From Rathayibacter_A sp036510655 (GTDB lineage: Bacteria; Actinomycetota; Actinomycetes; Actinomycetales; Microbacteriaceae): DNA of 64,000 nucleotides. Made by a program: the position numbers and the translations under genes. Where the stretch lies: NCBI GenBank assembly GCA_036510655.1, contig DATCDQ010000002.1, positions 4,430 to 68,429 on the forward strand, written 5' to 3'. Positions 1 through 8,822 of the stretch are shown one piece after another; position 1 is the stretch's first letter; each line of letters starts with the position of its first letter. The notes beneath the pieces are model-generated. The model searched no databases and was not told where the DNA came from. It worked only from the letters and a program-made list of their open reading frames with translations.

Positions 1-124
1 CACGGTCACAATGCCGCTGGAGAAGGCGATGTGGGGTGACACGTTCGGTATGTGCATCGACAAGTTCGGAGTGAGTTGGCTGGTGAACATCTTCGCCGAC
101 GCACAGGGGGCAGCCGCCGAATAA
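1..124 (+). CDS. VOC-family (PhnB/glyoxalase-like) protein, C-terminal end only
   Basis: Partial gene entering from the left edge; the frame runs from base 2 to a TAA stop at 122-124, about 40 residues. The residues MPLEKAMWGDTFGMCIDKFG followed by VSWLVN match the conserved end of PhnB/3-demethylubiquinone methyltransferase-like VOC proteins, where a W-G-D-x-F-G-M segment precedes a metal-site strand and a W-x-V-N ending. These are small cytosolic dimers often encoded next to stress or resistance genes; substrate cannot be told from the fragment. A strong terminator follows 56 bases downstream. Confidence 0.75.
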   Translation, partial: TVTMPLEKAMWGDTFGMCIDKFGVSWLVNIFADAQGAAAE

Positions 125-180
125 TACGTCGCCGCACGATGCCCGCGCACGATCACCCACGTGCGATCGCAGGCGCACAG

Positions 181-216
181 CAAGAAGGGTCCTCCCGCGT
201 GGGAGGACCCTTCTTG
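181..216. terminator. Bidirectional intrinsic terminator
   Basis: Perfect 16-bp stem (181-196 with 201-216) around a GCGT loop, followed by a T-rich run on the plus strand and an A-rich run preceding it. It sits between the rightward VOC gene and the leftward efflux pump gene, so it can stop transcription from both. Confidence 0.9.
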
Positions 217-238
217 TTGTGTATCGCGAAGCGGTGGC

Positions 239-1948
239 TTACAGCGCAGGATGTTGCGCGCTGTCGGCCGGCGCGTCATCCGCCGGCACCGATTCGGTTT
301 GCAGTACCGCGTGGAGTTCTGCATCCAGATCCGACGCAGTGTCGTCCTCAAAGTCGGCGTCGAGCATCCGCATGTCAGTGCCGTCCAGGTCGGCCGGAAT
401 CACTTCACGGTCGATCGTCGTCGCCAGCGGTACCTCCTTGATGAAGCACAGCAGGATGACCGCGGCGATGATCAGCGGCACCATGTACAGGAAAACGGGG
501 GCCAACGCGTCGTTGTACGCACCGATGATGATGTCGCGGATCGGACCGGGCAGGCCTTTCACTGCGGCCGGGGTGAGAGCATTACTCGAGCCGGCGGCGC
601 TGTGAGCTGCCGCAGGCATCCGATCGGTGAGCAAGGTGGTCAGTCGAGTCGCGAACAGGCTGCCGACGATCGCTGAGCCGATGGAGGCACCGATCTGACG
701 GAAGTAGTTGTTCGACGCTGTCGCGGTGCCGACCTGTGCGTTCGGGAACGTGTTCTGCACGATCAGGACCAGGATCTGCATGCACAGCCCGAGGCCGAGA
801 CCCATTACTGCCAGATAGACGCAGATCAACCAGACCGGCAGGGTCGCCGTCATCGTGGAAAGCAGGAACAGTGCGACAGCCACGATTGCGGTTCCCATGA
901 TGGGCGCCCACTTGTAGCGACCGGTTTTGCTCACGATCTGGCCGGAACCGATCGACGTGACCAGCAATGCAGCCATCATCGGAATCATCAGGAACCCGGC
1001 CTGCGTTGCATTGGCTCCTGTCACCATTTGCAGGTAGGTCGGCAGATAGGCGAGAGTGCCGAACATTGCGATACCGATGATCAGTCCCGAGATCGTGGTC
1101 AGGTTGAAGTTGCGCTCCTTGAACAGGTGCAACGGCATCACCGGCTCCGCTACCCGGCGCTCGACCATCACGAACAGCACGGCTGCGACGACCGTCGCGG
1201 CGATCAGCAGGAAGATCTGTGGGGAGTCCCAGGCGAACTTCACGCCATTCACGGTTGTTCCGCCGAGGGTTGTGACCAACACGAGACAGGTGGATGCGAT
1301 TGCCAGCAACCCCATGCCCCACACGTCGATCTTCGCCTTGCGCTGCGCCTTCTTAGGCAGGCGCAGGAAGAAGACGGCGGACACGATCGCGAGGATGCCG
1401 AGCGGGATGTTCATCCACAGGCCCCAGCGCCAGCCGATTCCGTCGGTGAACCAACCGCCGAGCAGGGGGCCGGCGACAGAGGACAGTGCGAAGACGCCAC
1501 CCATGATCCCCATGTACCGGCCACGTTCGCGTGCCGGAACGACATCGGCGATGATCGCCTGAGAGAGAATCATGAGCCCGCCGCCGCCGATACCCTGCAC
1601 AGCGCGACCGATGATGAGCCAGGTCATGTCGCCAGCCCAGCCGCCGATGATCGAGCCCAGAATGAACACGCTGATTGCGCCGATGAAGATGCCCTTGCGG
1701 CCGATCAGGTCGCCGATCTTGCCGTAGATCGGAAGCATGATCGTGGAGGCAAGGATGTAGATCGTGATGACCCACACCATTTCGTTCACGCCGTGCAGTT
1801 CGCCGACGATGGTCGGCAATGCGGTGCTGAAGATAGTTTGGTCGAGCGAGGCGAGCAGCATCGTCACCATGAGGCCGGCGAACACCAGCAGGATGCTGCG
1901 CTTGCTCGGTGTTGTGGCTTCGAGTGAAGCCGGTTGAGTCTGAGTCAT
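239..1948 (-). CDS. DHA2 family MFS efflux transporter (EmrB/QacA type)
   Basis: A 569-residue drug:H+ antiporter predicted to export toxic compounds across the cytoplasmic membrane. It has the length and about 14 hydrophobic segments expected of DHA2 pumps. Visible marks are the helix-1 signature LDQTIFSTALPTIV (about residues 35-48), the loop motif GKIGDLIGRKG (about 75-85) and the antiporter motif C region GGVFALSSVAGPLLGG (about 150-165). The last 90 residues form an acidic cytoplasmic tail. The ATG overlaps the stop of the upstream TetR gene by ATGA, which implies translational coupling. Expression is probably controlled by that TetR protein. Substrate unknown. Confidence 0.93.
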   Translation of the reverse strand: MTQTQPASLEATTPSKRSILLVFAGLMVTMLLASLDQTIFSTALPTIVGELHGVNEMVWVITIYILASTIMLPIYGKIGDLIGRKGIFIGAISVFILGSIIGGWAGDMTWLIIGRAVQGIGGGGLMILSQAIIADVVPARERGRYMGIMGGVFALSSVAGPLLGGWFTDGIGWRWGLWMNIPLGILAIVSAVFFLRLPKKAQRKAKIDVWGMGLLAIASTCLVLVTTLGGTTVNGVKFAWDSPQIFLLIAATVVAAVLFVMVERRVAEPVMPLHLFKERNFNLTTISGLIIGIAMFGTLAYLPTYLQMVTGANATQAGFLMIPMMAALLVTSIGSGQIVSKTGRYKWAPIMGTAIVAVALFLLSTMTATLPVWLICVYLAVMGLGLGLCMQILVLIVQNTFPNAQVGTATASNNYFRQIGASIGSAIVGSLFATRLTTLLTDRMPAAAHSAAGSSNALTPAAVKGLPGPIRDIIIGAYNDALAPVFLYMVPLIIAAVILLCFIKEVPLATTIDREVIPADLDGTDMRMLDADFEDDTASDLDAELHAVLQTESVPADDAPADSAQHPAL

Positions 1949-2595
1949 CGGAGTTTCTGTATTACCTCTCTGACGAGCGCGGACGCTCGTGTTTCAATCT
2001 GATGGATGTCGTCGATGCTGTTGGACCCGGTGCGCTTGCCTTCTACCCACTCGTGCCCGGCAGTGCGCAAGGCACCGCCGCACATCATGAGCAGCACTTC
2101 GGCTTCGGCTACTGAGGGAGCAGCGTCGCCAGCCGTATATGCCGGGTCGCGTTCCATCAGTTGCAGCGCAAACGCACTGAGCTGTTCGCTCATGCGCGCG
2201 AGCTGTGCCATGTGGCGGTGAAGGAGCTGCGGATAGCGCCGGAGAATCTCGGTGCGCCGCTTGTGCAGTTTGCGATTGTCGGCAAACGGCGCCAGCGTCT
2301 GGACGAGCATGTGCGTGATATTTCCCAGAAGGTCATCGTCTGGCACGTGCTCGATCATCGTGGACAGTGCTTCCTCGACCATCTCGACATCCGGAATGCC
2401 CAGGAGGGCATCTTCTTTGCTGTCGAAGTAGTTGAAGAACGTGCGTGGTGAGACGAAGGCGCGATCACTGATCGCATCGATGGTCGCGCCGTCCAGGCCG
2501 TCCCGCAAGACGAGGTCGATCGCAGCCTGTTCAAGCTGCGCGCGAGTCTCGGCGCGTTTCCGATCGCGGAGCGTCGGAGGGATTATCTGTTGCAC
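1945..2595 (-). CDS. TetR family repressor of the adjacent MFS pump
   Basis: A 216-residue regulator. The N-terminal helix-turn-helix is clear (about residues 14-60), with the TetR recognition signature SPRTFFNYFDSKEDALLG. The C-terminal part is helical and would bind the ligand. It is the first gene of a two-gene operon whose second gene is the DHA2 pump, overlapping by ATGA, the usual arrangement of a self-regulated drug-responsive repressor. It resembles the TetR protein encoded immediately upstream (both contain RTFFNYFxSKE), so the two may be old duplicates. The start at 2595 is chosen because the frame lacks another good start near the HTH. Confidence 0.9.
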   Translation of the reverse strand: MQQIIPPTLRDRKRAETRAQLEQAAIDLVLRDGLDGATIDAISDRAFVSPRTFFNYFDSKEDALLGIPDVEMVEEALSTMIEHVPDDDLLGNITHMLVQTLAPFADNRKLHKRRTEILRRYPQLLHRHMAQLARMSEQLSAFALQLMERDPAYTAGDAAPSVAEAEVLLMMCGGALRTAGHEWVEGKRTGSNSIDDIHQIETRASALVREVIQKLR

Positions 2596-2632
2596 GAGCT
2601 AAATTATTGCACTGTCTGCAGAGATGCGCAAA

Positions 2633-2644
2633 TGCAAGCTTGCA
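2633..2644. promoter_or_regulatory. Candidate TetR operator (12-bp palindrome)
   Basis: TGCAAGCTTGCA is a perfect palindrome 38 bases upstream of the TetR-MFS operon start, in a 49-base AT-richer gap between two leftward genes. Several further TTGCA/TGCAA half sites lie close by. Its position fits a promoter operator for the TetR gene just downstream; this is inference. Confidence 0.45.
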
Positions 2645-3277
2645 CTACTGCAACGGGGACGTCACGCGTTGCACGAGTGCGATCGCTGCCCGCAGCACGT
2701 CGCTCGGCGTGCTCGTGTGTTGATTCTTGGCCCATTTGCGCATGGCGAAGTGCATCACGCCGGTCGCAAGGGCGGTGAACATCCGCGCCTCGTCATCGAG
2801 TTCCGCTTCGCTACCGACCCGGCCTTCCGCTGCGAAGCGTCGGAGAACGAGAGCGACGAACTGGTCTTCTGCATCCGACATCCGCGCCATCAGTGCCTTG
2901 CTCAGTTCAGGAGTGGCCATGATCAGCTCGCGGCGCGAGGTCATCAGTTCGATGTCGAGTTCCTGGTCGATGATCGCGGCAGTGATCACAGTGACCAGAT
3001 CGCTCAGGAGGTTTTCGCCGCCGCCCGCAAGAAACCGCGCGATCTCTTCGTCTGACGGAGCCGCTGGAACCACTCCGAGAAAGACTCCCTCCTTCGATCC
3101 GAAATAGTTGAAGAACGTACGCTGCGAGATCTGGCCCACCTCGCAGATCATCTCGACGGTGGTGTTTTCATATCCGTGCGCGTGGCCGAGTTCGAGTGCA
3201 ATACGTTCCATTGCCAGACGTGCCGATGCGCGCTTGCGCTCACGGAAACCGGCCTCGGGCTGTTCCGGGTCAGCCAT
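2645..3277 (-). CDS. TetR family regulator linked to an ABC exporter
   Basis: A 210-residue TetR protein. The DNA-binding domain is at about residues 12-60, with the signature SQRTFFNYFGSKEGVFLG; the C-terminal helical domain would sense a ligand. It lies 9 bases downstream of the ABC permease gene in the same direction, so it is probably the third gene of the exporter operon and may repress it. A palindrome upstream of the first gene of that operon (5351-5367) is a candidate target. The stop codon abuts the palindrome that precedes the next TetR gene. Ligand and regulon are unknown. Confidence 0.9.
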   Translation of the reverse strand: MADPEQPEAGFRERKRASARLAMERIALELGHAHGYENTTVEMICEVGQISQRTFFNYFGSKEGVFLGVVPAAPSDEEIARFLAGGGENLLSDLVTVITAAIIDQELDIELMTSRRELIMATPELSKALMARMSDAEDQFVALVLRRFAAEGRVGSEAELDDEARMFTALATGVMHFAMRKWAKNQHTSTPSDVLRAAIALVQRVTSPLQ

Positions 3278-3286
3278 GTCACCTCC

Positions 3287-4591
3287 TCATTCGTAACGCA
3301 AGGCGTCAATCGGGTTCTGGCGCGCGGCGCGGCGCGCGGGCAGGGTTCCCGCCAAGAATGCGATCACCATGACGACACCGATGATCACTGCGATCGAACC
3401 CGGTGTGAACAGCATGACATGCAAACCGGGCAGTCCGGACAGGACGGTTCGTGAGAGCGCTGAGCTGACGAGGGAGCCCAGCCCGATCGCGACCGCCGCG
3501 CCGATGGCGCTGCCGAGGAATCCGATGAACACCGCCTCTGTGCTGAACAGCGCGTAGACCTTGCTTCCACTCATGCCCATTGCTTTCATCAGGCCGATCT
3601 CACGGGTGCGCTCCTGCACGCTCATCAGCAGCGTATTGATGATGCCGAAACCTGCTGCGACGAGGGCGATGATTGCGAAAGCATCGAGCACGCCGATGAT
3701 GCCGTTGATCACCGTCTCGAAAGAGCCGATCTGGTCGGCTACTGTCTGTGCGGTGAATCCCTTGGCATGCAGATCTTTCTTGATCGCGTCGATCTGCGCT
3801 GTTGTGGCATTGCTCGCGATGTGGGCAGTGGCGACAGCGTAACCAGTCGTCTTCGCAGCCGGCCTCCCGGTGGTCTGTACGGTGTGAAGCGCATCGGTAA
3901 GGTGTTGGTTGAAGCCGAGTCCTCCGCCGATCAGTGTCGTATTCTGAACGCCGGCCACGGTTGCCGTGACCTGGTGCTGCGTGCCCAGGTAGTCGGTGAC
4001 GCCGAACGTGAGGGTGTGACCGATGGCGTCGTTCGCGGTGGCAAATCCAAGACTGTCGAGGTAACTGATCGGGAGTAGAACCTCGTTCTTGTCGCCGTGT
4101 GAATCCAGCTGACTACCCGCCGCCAGATCCGCCTTCGTGAACGCTGCAGTCTGATTGACGGTCACCTGATACTTGTCGCTGGCCGCGCTTTGTACGTAAT
4201 CCGGTGACACTTGAACCAGCGGGTTCACATCGAGGATGCCGGGGGTCCCCGCGATCGTCGTGACGTCCCTTGAGTCGAGTGTGGCCACGCTGATCCCGGC
4301 GGCGGCTGCGCCGCCGCCGAAACCCCCGGATCCGCTGACTTTGCTCGGGTCGTATTTGGCGGGACCGGCATCCGGTTTCGTCGCGGCCGCCGTCTTCGTG
4401 ACCGTCAACACGTTGGCTGCGCCGATCGACGCGACCTGAGTATTGATGTAGCTGGAGACTCCGGCGCCGATCGCGCTCGTGATCGTCAGCGTGAAGGCTC
4501 CGATGAAGATGGCGATGACGGTGAGGGTCGTGCGCAGTTTGCTGCGGAAGCTGTTGCCGATGGCGGTTTTCACGATGTCGACGAACTTCAT
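3287..4591 (-). CDS. ABC transporter permease, MacB/FtsX type
   Basis: A 434-residue membrane protein with the FtsX/MacB layout. A single N-terminal helix follows the start (about residues 18-45, in the context SFRSKLRTTLTVIAIFIGAF). A large extracytoplasmic domain (about 50-290) contains a Gly/Ala-rich insertion. Three C-terminal helices carry the MSVQERTREIGLMKAMG segment typical of the family (about 325-341). Such permeases pair with a LolD/MacB-like ATPase and act on lipoproteins, peptides or drugs by mechanotransmission. Here the ATPase gene lies immediately upstream and overlaps by ATGA. The sequence does not reveal the substrate. Confidence 0.92.
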   Translation of the reverse strand: MKFVDIVKTAIGNSFRSKLRTTLTVIAIFIGAFTLTITSAIGAGVSSYINTQVASIGAANVLTVTKTAAATKPDAGPAKYDPSKVSGSGGFGGGAAAAGISVATLDSRDVTTIAGTPGILDVNPLVQVSPDYVQSAASDKYQVTVNQTAAFTKADLAAGSQLDSHGDKNEVLLPISYLDSLGFATANDAIGHTLTFGVTDYLGTQHQVTATVAGVQNTTLIGGGLGFNQHLTDALHTVQTTGRPAAKTTGYAVATAHIASNATTAQIDAIKKDLHAKGFTAQTVADQIGSFETVINGIIGVLDAFAIIALVAAGFGIINTLLMSVQERTREIGLMKAMGMSGSKVYALFSTEAVFIGFLGSAIGAAVAIGLGSLVSSALSRTVLSGLPGLHVMLFTPGSIAVIIGVVMVIAFLAGTLPARRAARQNPIDALRYE

Positions 4592-5283
4592 GAGAGGCGC
4601 TCCGCTTCGGTCGCTTCGAGGCCGTCGTGGATGAAGAGCTGTCGGTCGCAGCGAGCCGCCAACGCCTGGTCGTGGGTCACCAGGATGAGCGTGATTCCTT
4701 TCTCCCTGTTCAGGGAGAACAGGATGTCCTCGACGATTTTTCCCGTCACGCTGTCGAGATTGCCGGTCGGTTCGTCGGCGAAGATCACCTTTGGATTGTT
4801 CACGAGCGCTCGCGCGATCACGGCGCGCTGTTTCTGCCCACCCGACAGGTTCCCCGCTTTGTTCTTGGCCTTGTCGCCCAATTCGAGTTGCTCCAGCGCA
4901 GCCATTCCGAGAGCCTTGCGTTCCTTCGGAGCGACGCCGGCGATTTTCAGCGGAAGGACCACATTGTCGAGTACGGAGGCGTTGGCAGTGAGAAAGAACT
5001 GCTGGAAGACGAAGCCGAAGTCGCGGTTACGCAACCGATTCACGTCCGCAGCACGCAGAGCCGTCGAGTCGGAGCCGCCGACGAGCACCGCTCCGCCGTC
5101 AGGGCCGTCGAGGAGGGCGAGCAGGTGCATGAGCGTCGACTTGCCCGACCCGCTCTTGCCGACGATCGCGATGGATTCGCCTGCGTTGATCTCGAGGGAC
5201 ACCCCCTTGAGTGCATCGAAACGATTGGAACCGTGGCCGTATGACTTTCGGATGTCGCGTGCAGCAAGAATGGGGGAGGTCAT
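4588..5283 (-). CDS. ABC transporter ATP-binding protein, MacB/LolD type
   Basis: A 231-residue cytosolic ATPase that would drive the FtsX-type permease encoded downstream. The Walker A motif GKSGSGKST (about residues 42-50), the Q-loop region FVFQQFF, the signature LSGGQKQR (about 143-150) and the Walker B stretch VIFADEPTGNLDS (about 165-177) are all intact. The DEPTGNLDS ending is characteristic of the MacB/LolD subfamily. It is the first gene of a three-gene leftward operon (ATPase, permease, TetR), and its stop overlaps the permease start. Confidence 0.95.
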   Translation of the reverse strand: MTSPILAARDIRKSYGHGSNRFDALKGVSLEINAGESIAIVGKSGSGKSTLMHLLALLDGPDGGAVLVGGSDSTALRAADVNRLRNRDFGFVFQQFFLTANASVLDNVVLPLKIAGVAPKERKALGMAALEQLELGDKAKNKAGNLSGGQKQRAVIARALVNNPKVIFADEPTGNLDSVTGKIVEDILFSLNREKGITLILVTHDQALAARCDRQLFIHDGLEATEAERLS

Positions 5284-5350
5284 GCTCGAGGTTGTCTTCT
5301 TTCAGACCGATTTGCGTGTGGATGTGTGAGCAGGTGCCCGCATCATGAAT

Positions 5351-5367
5351 TTTGCAGGGCGTGCAAA
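5351..5367. promoter_or_regulatory. Candidate operator upstream of the ABC exporter operon
   Basis: Inverted repeat TTTGCA-GGGCG-TGCAAA, about 70-85 bases upstream of the ATPase start. It shares the TGCAA core with the palindrome before the other TetR operon. A possible site for one or both of the local TetR proteins; by eye only. Confidence 0.4.
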
Positions 5368-5407
5368 GTTAGCGTAGGCGCCGTGAGATATGGGCTAGCT
5401 GGGAACC

Positions 5408-5457
5408 CAGCGTGCTCGCAGGGCGAGCTCTCAGCGCGTGCTCGCAGCGCGAGCTCT
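5408..5457. repeat. Imperfect 24-26-bp tandem repeat at the recQ 3' end
   Basis: Two adjacent near copies of a segment reading CAGCGTGCTCGCAGGGCGAG plus CTCT, with GCTC/GAGC inverted parts that could fold. The second copy abuts the stop codon of the RecQ-like gene. It could act as a weak terminator. Confidence 0.5.
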
Positions 5458-7748
5458 CAGCGTTGTGCAAGCGTGAAGGGAAGCACAGGTCCGGATCCGG
5501 CGTTGCGCAGGGCGCGTGCGGCGATGGTCAGTGTCCATCTGCTGTCCGCGAGGTCGTCGATGAGCAGCACTGGTCCCGGCGGCTCGGTGGGCACGAAGCC
5601 GACCAGGACATCGGCAGAGTCCGAACGATCCGGGTCTGCCGGATCATTCGGATCCGTCAGCGCGGCATCGGTATCGGTATTCGTATTGGTGGCGGCCAGC
5701 GCGGCGCGCATCCCGTCTGGAACGCTGAAGCGTTCCCACACGGACGCGAGCCGATAGGCGCTGTTGCCGCCAGGGCCGCCGCTCGGTCCTCCACCGGCCA
5801 ATTCGAGCGAGCCGAGGTAGGGCAGCCGGCCGAGGGCGGCGAGTCCGGCTGCAAGGGATCCGACCAGCAGCGGGCGACTGCGTGACGGCACGGAAACCAC
5901 CGACGTCGGCCGAGTGGCCCAGTTCCACTCGCCGAGCACACGGGCGCACGCGTTCAGCAGTGCCTCGTCGATTGGAGCATCCGTGGTCGCGCCGTCGGCA
6001 GAGTTGCCATCTGCACTCGGCGCGAATAATGCGCGAAGTCGATTGCCCCAGCCGAGGTCGGTCAGGCGCGCCAGGGAGCGCCCGGTGCTGAAGTTCTCGG
6101 CCGAGGGAATCTTGCCGGACACGCGGATGCCGAGTGCGGCCATTCCGCTCGGCCACAGCGACCGCGGTGCGAGCTCGACGCCGACTTTCTCGAGTGCATT
6201 CGTGGCTGTACCAAGGGCATCCGCGGCAACGTCCTCCGGATACCAGACACCGGCGCACCGGTCGCAGCGGCCGCACGGCCGCGCATCAGGATCATCGAGA
6301 GCGCGCTGCAAGAACTCCATGCGGCAACCGTCAGTGTGCTCGTATTCGAGCATCGCGGCCGCTTCAGCGCTGCGTGCCTGTGCGATGCGTGCGTAGCGCT
6401 CTTCGTCGTAGTCCCACGGCTGGCCGGTGGACTCCCAACCGCCGCGCGTACGTCGAACGACACCGTCGACATCGAGCACCTTGAGCAGAAGTTCGAGCGT
6501 GTTGCGCTTGAGGTTCACCCGGGTTTCCAGGGCGGCGGTCGAAAGCGATCCTGATGCGGCGTTCAACGCCTGGAGCACTTGCGTGACACGTTCGCGGCTC
6601 GGCATCGACGCGGTCGCGAAGTACGCCCAGATCGCCGGGTCTTCGTCACCGGGAAGGAGCAGCACGTCGGCGTGATCGGTCGCGCGTCCTGCGCGGCCGA
6701 CCTGCTGATAGTAGGCGACCGGTGAGGACGGTGCGCCAAGGTGGATCACGAAGCCCAGGTCGGGCTTGTCGAATCCCATGCCGAGCGCGCTCGTGGCGAC
6801 GAGTGCTTTGACATGGTTCTGTTTGAGCGCCGATTCCGCGTCTTCGCGCTCGGCCGGTTCGGTGCGGCCGGTATAGGCCCGCACGTCGTACCCGGCATCG
6901 CGCAACACGGCAGCAGTGTCTTCGGCCGCGGACACCGTCAGGGTGTAGATGATACCGCTGCCGGCAAGCTCATTCAGATTCGAGATCAACCACGCGAGTC
7001 GCGCACCGGGCTCGCGCAGCCGCAGCACACCGAGCCGCAGTGATGCGCGTGCGAGCGAGCCGCGGATGGTGAGCACGGCATCTGCCTCGCTGGGGTGCGT
7101 GCTCGCGCCCAACTGCTCAGCCACATCCGTCACCACTCGAGAGTTCGCGGTTGCGGTTGTTGCGAGCACCGGCACGCCTGCGGGAAGTGTTGACACGAGT
7201 TCGCGCAAACGCCGGTAGTCGGGCCGGAAGTCGTGGCCCCAATCCGAAATGCAGTGCGCCTCGTCGATGACAAGCATGCCCATGCGTGCTGTGAGCGTCG
7301 GCAGCTGTTCTTCGCGAAACGTCGGGTTGTTGAGGCGTTCGGGTGAGACGAGCAGCACGTCGACCTCGTCGGCGTCGAGCGCCGCCCGAGCCCGACCCCA
7401 TTCCGTTGCGTTCGCGGAGTTGATCGAAACCGCTCGAACGCCGGCTCGTGCGGCGGCGGCGACCTGGTCGCGCATCAGGGCGAGCAGTGGCGAAACGATA
7501 ACGCTCGGTCCGGCGCCCCGTCGGCGCAACAGCAGCGTCGCCACGAAATACACCGCTGACTTGCCCCACCCCGTTCGTTGCACGACGAGTGCACGCCGAC
7601 GCCCGGTGACGAGTGCGTGGATCGCCTCGAACTGACCGTCGTGGAACGTGGCCAGCGATGACCCGACGAGTGCGTGCAGCACCGCGTCCGCCTCAGCGCG
7701 TAGCGCGACGTCGGATGCGAGGGCGGATGCGGATGCTGCGTCGGTCAT
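5457..7748 (-). CDS. RecQ family ATP-dependent DNA helicase with a PRTase-like C-terminus
   Basis: A 763-residue 3'-5' superfamily 2 helicase for DNA repair or recombination. It shows motif I QRTGWGKSAVYF (about residues 57-68), motif II VIDEAHCISDWGHDFRPDYR (about 160-179), the TTATAN motif III, a helicase C domain with GMGFDKPDLGFVIH and the QVGRAGR motif VI, and a Zn-binding Cys cluster (C-x-n-C-x-x-C-x-x-C, PCGRCDRCAG) near 500. The last ~40 residues contain VLLIDDLADSRWTLTIAA, very like the phosphoribosyltransferase PRPP loop. It is longer than E. coli RecQ because of this C-terminal module. It appears to be a monocistronic gene. A paralogue of, or substitute for, classical RecQ. Confidence 0.92.
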   Translation of the reverse strand: MTDAASASALASDVALRAEADAVLHALVGSSLATFHDGQFEAIHALVTGRRRALVVQRTGWGKSAVYFVATLLLRRRGAGPSVIVSPLLALMRDQVAAAARAGVRAVSINSANATEWGRARAALDADEVDVLLVSPERLNNPTFREEQLPTLTARMGMLVIDEAHCISDWGHDFRPDYRRLRELVSTLPAGVPVLATTATANSRVVTDVAEQLGASTHPSEADAVLTIRGSLARASLRLGVLRLREPGARLAWLISNLNELAGSGIIYTLTVSAAEDTAAVLRDAGYDVRAYTGRTEPAEREDAESALKQNHVKALVATSALGMGFDKPDLGFVIHLGAPSSPVAYYQQVGRAGRATDHADVLLLPGDEDPAIWAYFATASMPSRERVTQVLQALNAASGSLSTAALETRVNLKRNTLELLLKVLDVDGVVRRTRGGWESTGQPWDYDEERYARIAQARSAEAAAMLEYEHTDGCRMEFLQRALDDPDARPCGRCDRCAGVWYPEDVAADALGTATNALEKVGVELAPRSLWPSGMAALGIRVSGKIPSAENFSTGRSLARLTDLGWGNRLRALFAPSADGNSADGATTDAPIDEALLNACARVLGEWNWATRPTSVVSVPSRSRPLLVGSLAAGLAALGRLPYLGSLELAGGGPSGGPGGNSAYRLASVWERFSVPDGMRAALAATNTNTDTDAALTDPNDPADPDRSDSADVLVGFVPTEPPGPVLLIDDLADSRWTLTIAARALRNAGSGPVLPFTLAQR

Positions 7749-7848
7749 GCCCCCAGGGTGTCATGGACCATAGACATTCGCCTGTGTCGCACGCATCGCC
7801 TGTGGAGCGCTGTTACCTCGCGAGCCCTGTGGGGGAGTACCTCGGTGA

Positions 7849-8064
7849 TCAGCCCGGCGGCAGAGGCGGCGTGACCAGGAAGTGCCAACCGAGCCACCAC
7901 CAGAACACGAGGATCGTGATACGCACCGCACGCGAGGCCATCACGCGGTCGAGCAGCGTGTCGAACGGGGCGATCTTGTCCGGGTTCCGGCGTGATGTCA
8001 GCACTAGCACGATCGCGAGCACGCCGCATGCGCAAAACCCGACAATCGTGATCACTCGGCTCAT
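7849..8064 (-). CDS. DUF6186-like small membrane protein
   Basis: A 71-residue protein if started at the ATG at 8064, which overlaps the upstream stop by ATGA; this start is preferred over a longer frame to 8109. It has two hydrophobic segments, ITIVGFCACGVLAIVLVL near the start and ITILVFWWWLGWHFLVT at the end. The R-N-P-D-K-I loop and the W-x-W-L-G-W-H-F ending recall a small family of uncharacterised actinobacterial membrane proteins (DUF6186). It is the second gene of a two-gene unit. Function unknown. Confidence 0.75.
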   Translation of the reverse strand: MSRVITIVGFCACGVLAIVLVLTSRRNPDKIAPFDTLLDRVMASRAVRITILVFWWWLGWHFLVTPPLPPG

Positions 8065-8753
8065 CGTGTGTGCCCGCGTCGCATCAGGGCGGCTCCGCCG
8101 ATGAGCCACACCGCTATGCCGGCCGCGCGGAACAGCGGATTATCCAGCGGTGGACCGATCAAGTCGGACAGTGCCGGGTGCGCATACACGGCGTCGGCAG
8201 AGGGCATCCCAAGGAAGAATGAGCTCACCTCCCAGGCGCACAGCGCCAGGCCGAGGGCTGACCACAGGATTGCCGCCCATCGGATCGCGCGCGATTGCGA
8301 GCGCTCGCGGGACTGCTCGGCGGAGGCGTCTGCAGCCGGGTTCGGCCACGCGAACGGAATCAGCGTGAGGCCGACGCCTGCAACGATGACGCCATCCGCA
8401 AAGCTGTAGCGCGGCAGGAAGGTCAGGAGCGCGACCAGGATGACGCCGACCGAATATGCAACGACAGTGCGCGGCGATCGCCAGCTGCGGGTGAAGCGCA
8501 GCAGACCGAGCACATCCAGCGTCAGGACTACGGCGGCGCCGAGGAAAACGGCGCCGTCTGCCGGAGCGCCGCGGAAGAATTGGAAGGCGCTGGTCAGGCA
8601 CAGAATGGCGATCCACGGCGCATCGCTGCGAACCCGCCTGCCGACGCGCGCACGTGCCGGCTGCTCACGAATGTTCCGCGCACGAGTGTTCTGCGCGGGC
8701 GCCTTGTGGGCACGTTTCTGCCGTGTGCGCGGAGTCTGATGTTCGTTCGCCAT
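8061..8753 (-). CDS. Hypothetical multi-pass membrane protein
   Basis: A 230-residue protein. A basic, disordered N-terminus (Arg/Lys/Thr-rich, about residues 1-40) is followed by about six hydrophobic helices with short loops, for example WIAILCLTSAFQFF, AVFLGAAVVLTLDVLGLL and SVGVILVALLTFL. No catalytic motif is evident. It is translationally coupled to the DUF6186-like gene downstream. Probably an integral membrane protein of unknown role; I do not recognise a named family. Confidence 0.75.
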   Translation of the reverse strand: MANEHQTPRTRQKRAHKAPAQNTRARNIREQPARARVGRRVRSDAPWIAILCLTSAFQFFRGAPADGAVFLGAAVVLTLDVLGLLRFTRSWRSPRTVVAYSVGVILVALLTFLPRYSFADGVIVAGVGLTLIPFAWPNPAADASAEQSRERSQSRAIRWAAILWSALGLALCAWEVSSFFLGMPSADAVYAHPALSDLIGPPLDNPLFRAAGIAVWLIGGAALMRRGHTR

Positions 8754-8822
8754 GAGATCACCGGGGCGGGATTCACGAGTGGGAAGCCGTCCTGTTTTCT
8801 CAGGCTACTCTCATCTGACTCA

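Noticed and set aside
1028..1927. 299-residue frame opposite the DHA2 pump
   Set aside because: His/Gln/Asp-rich shadow with no recognisable fold.
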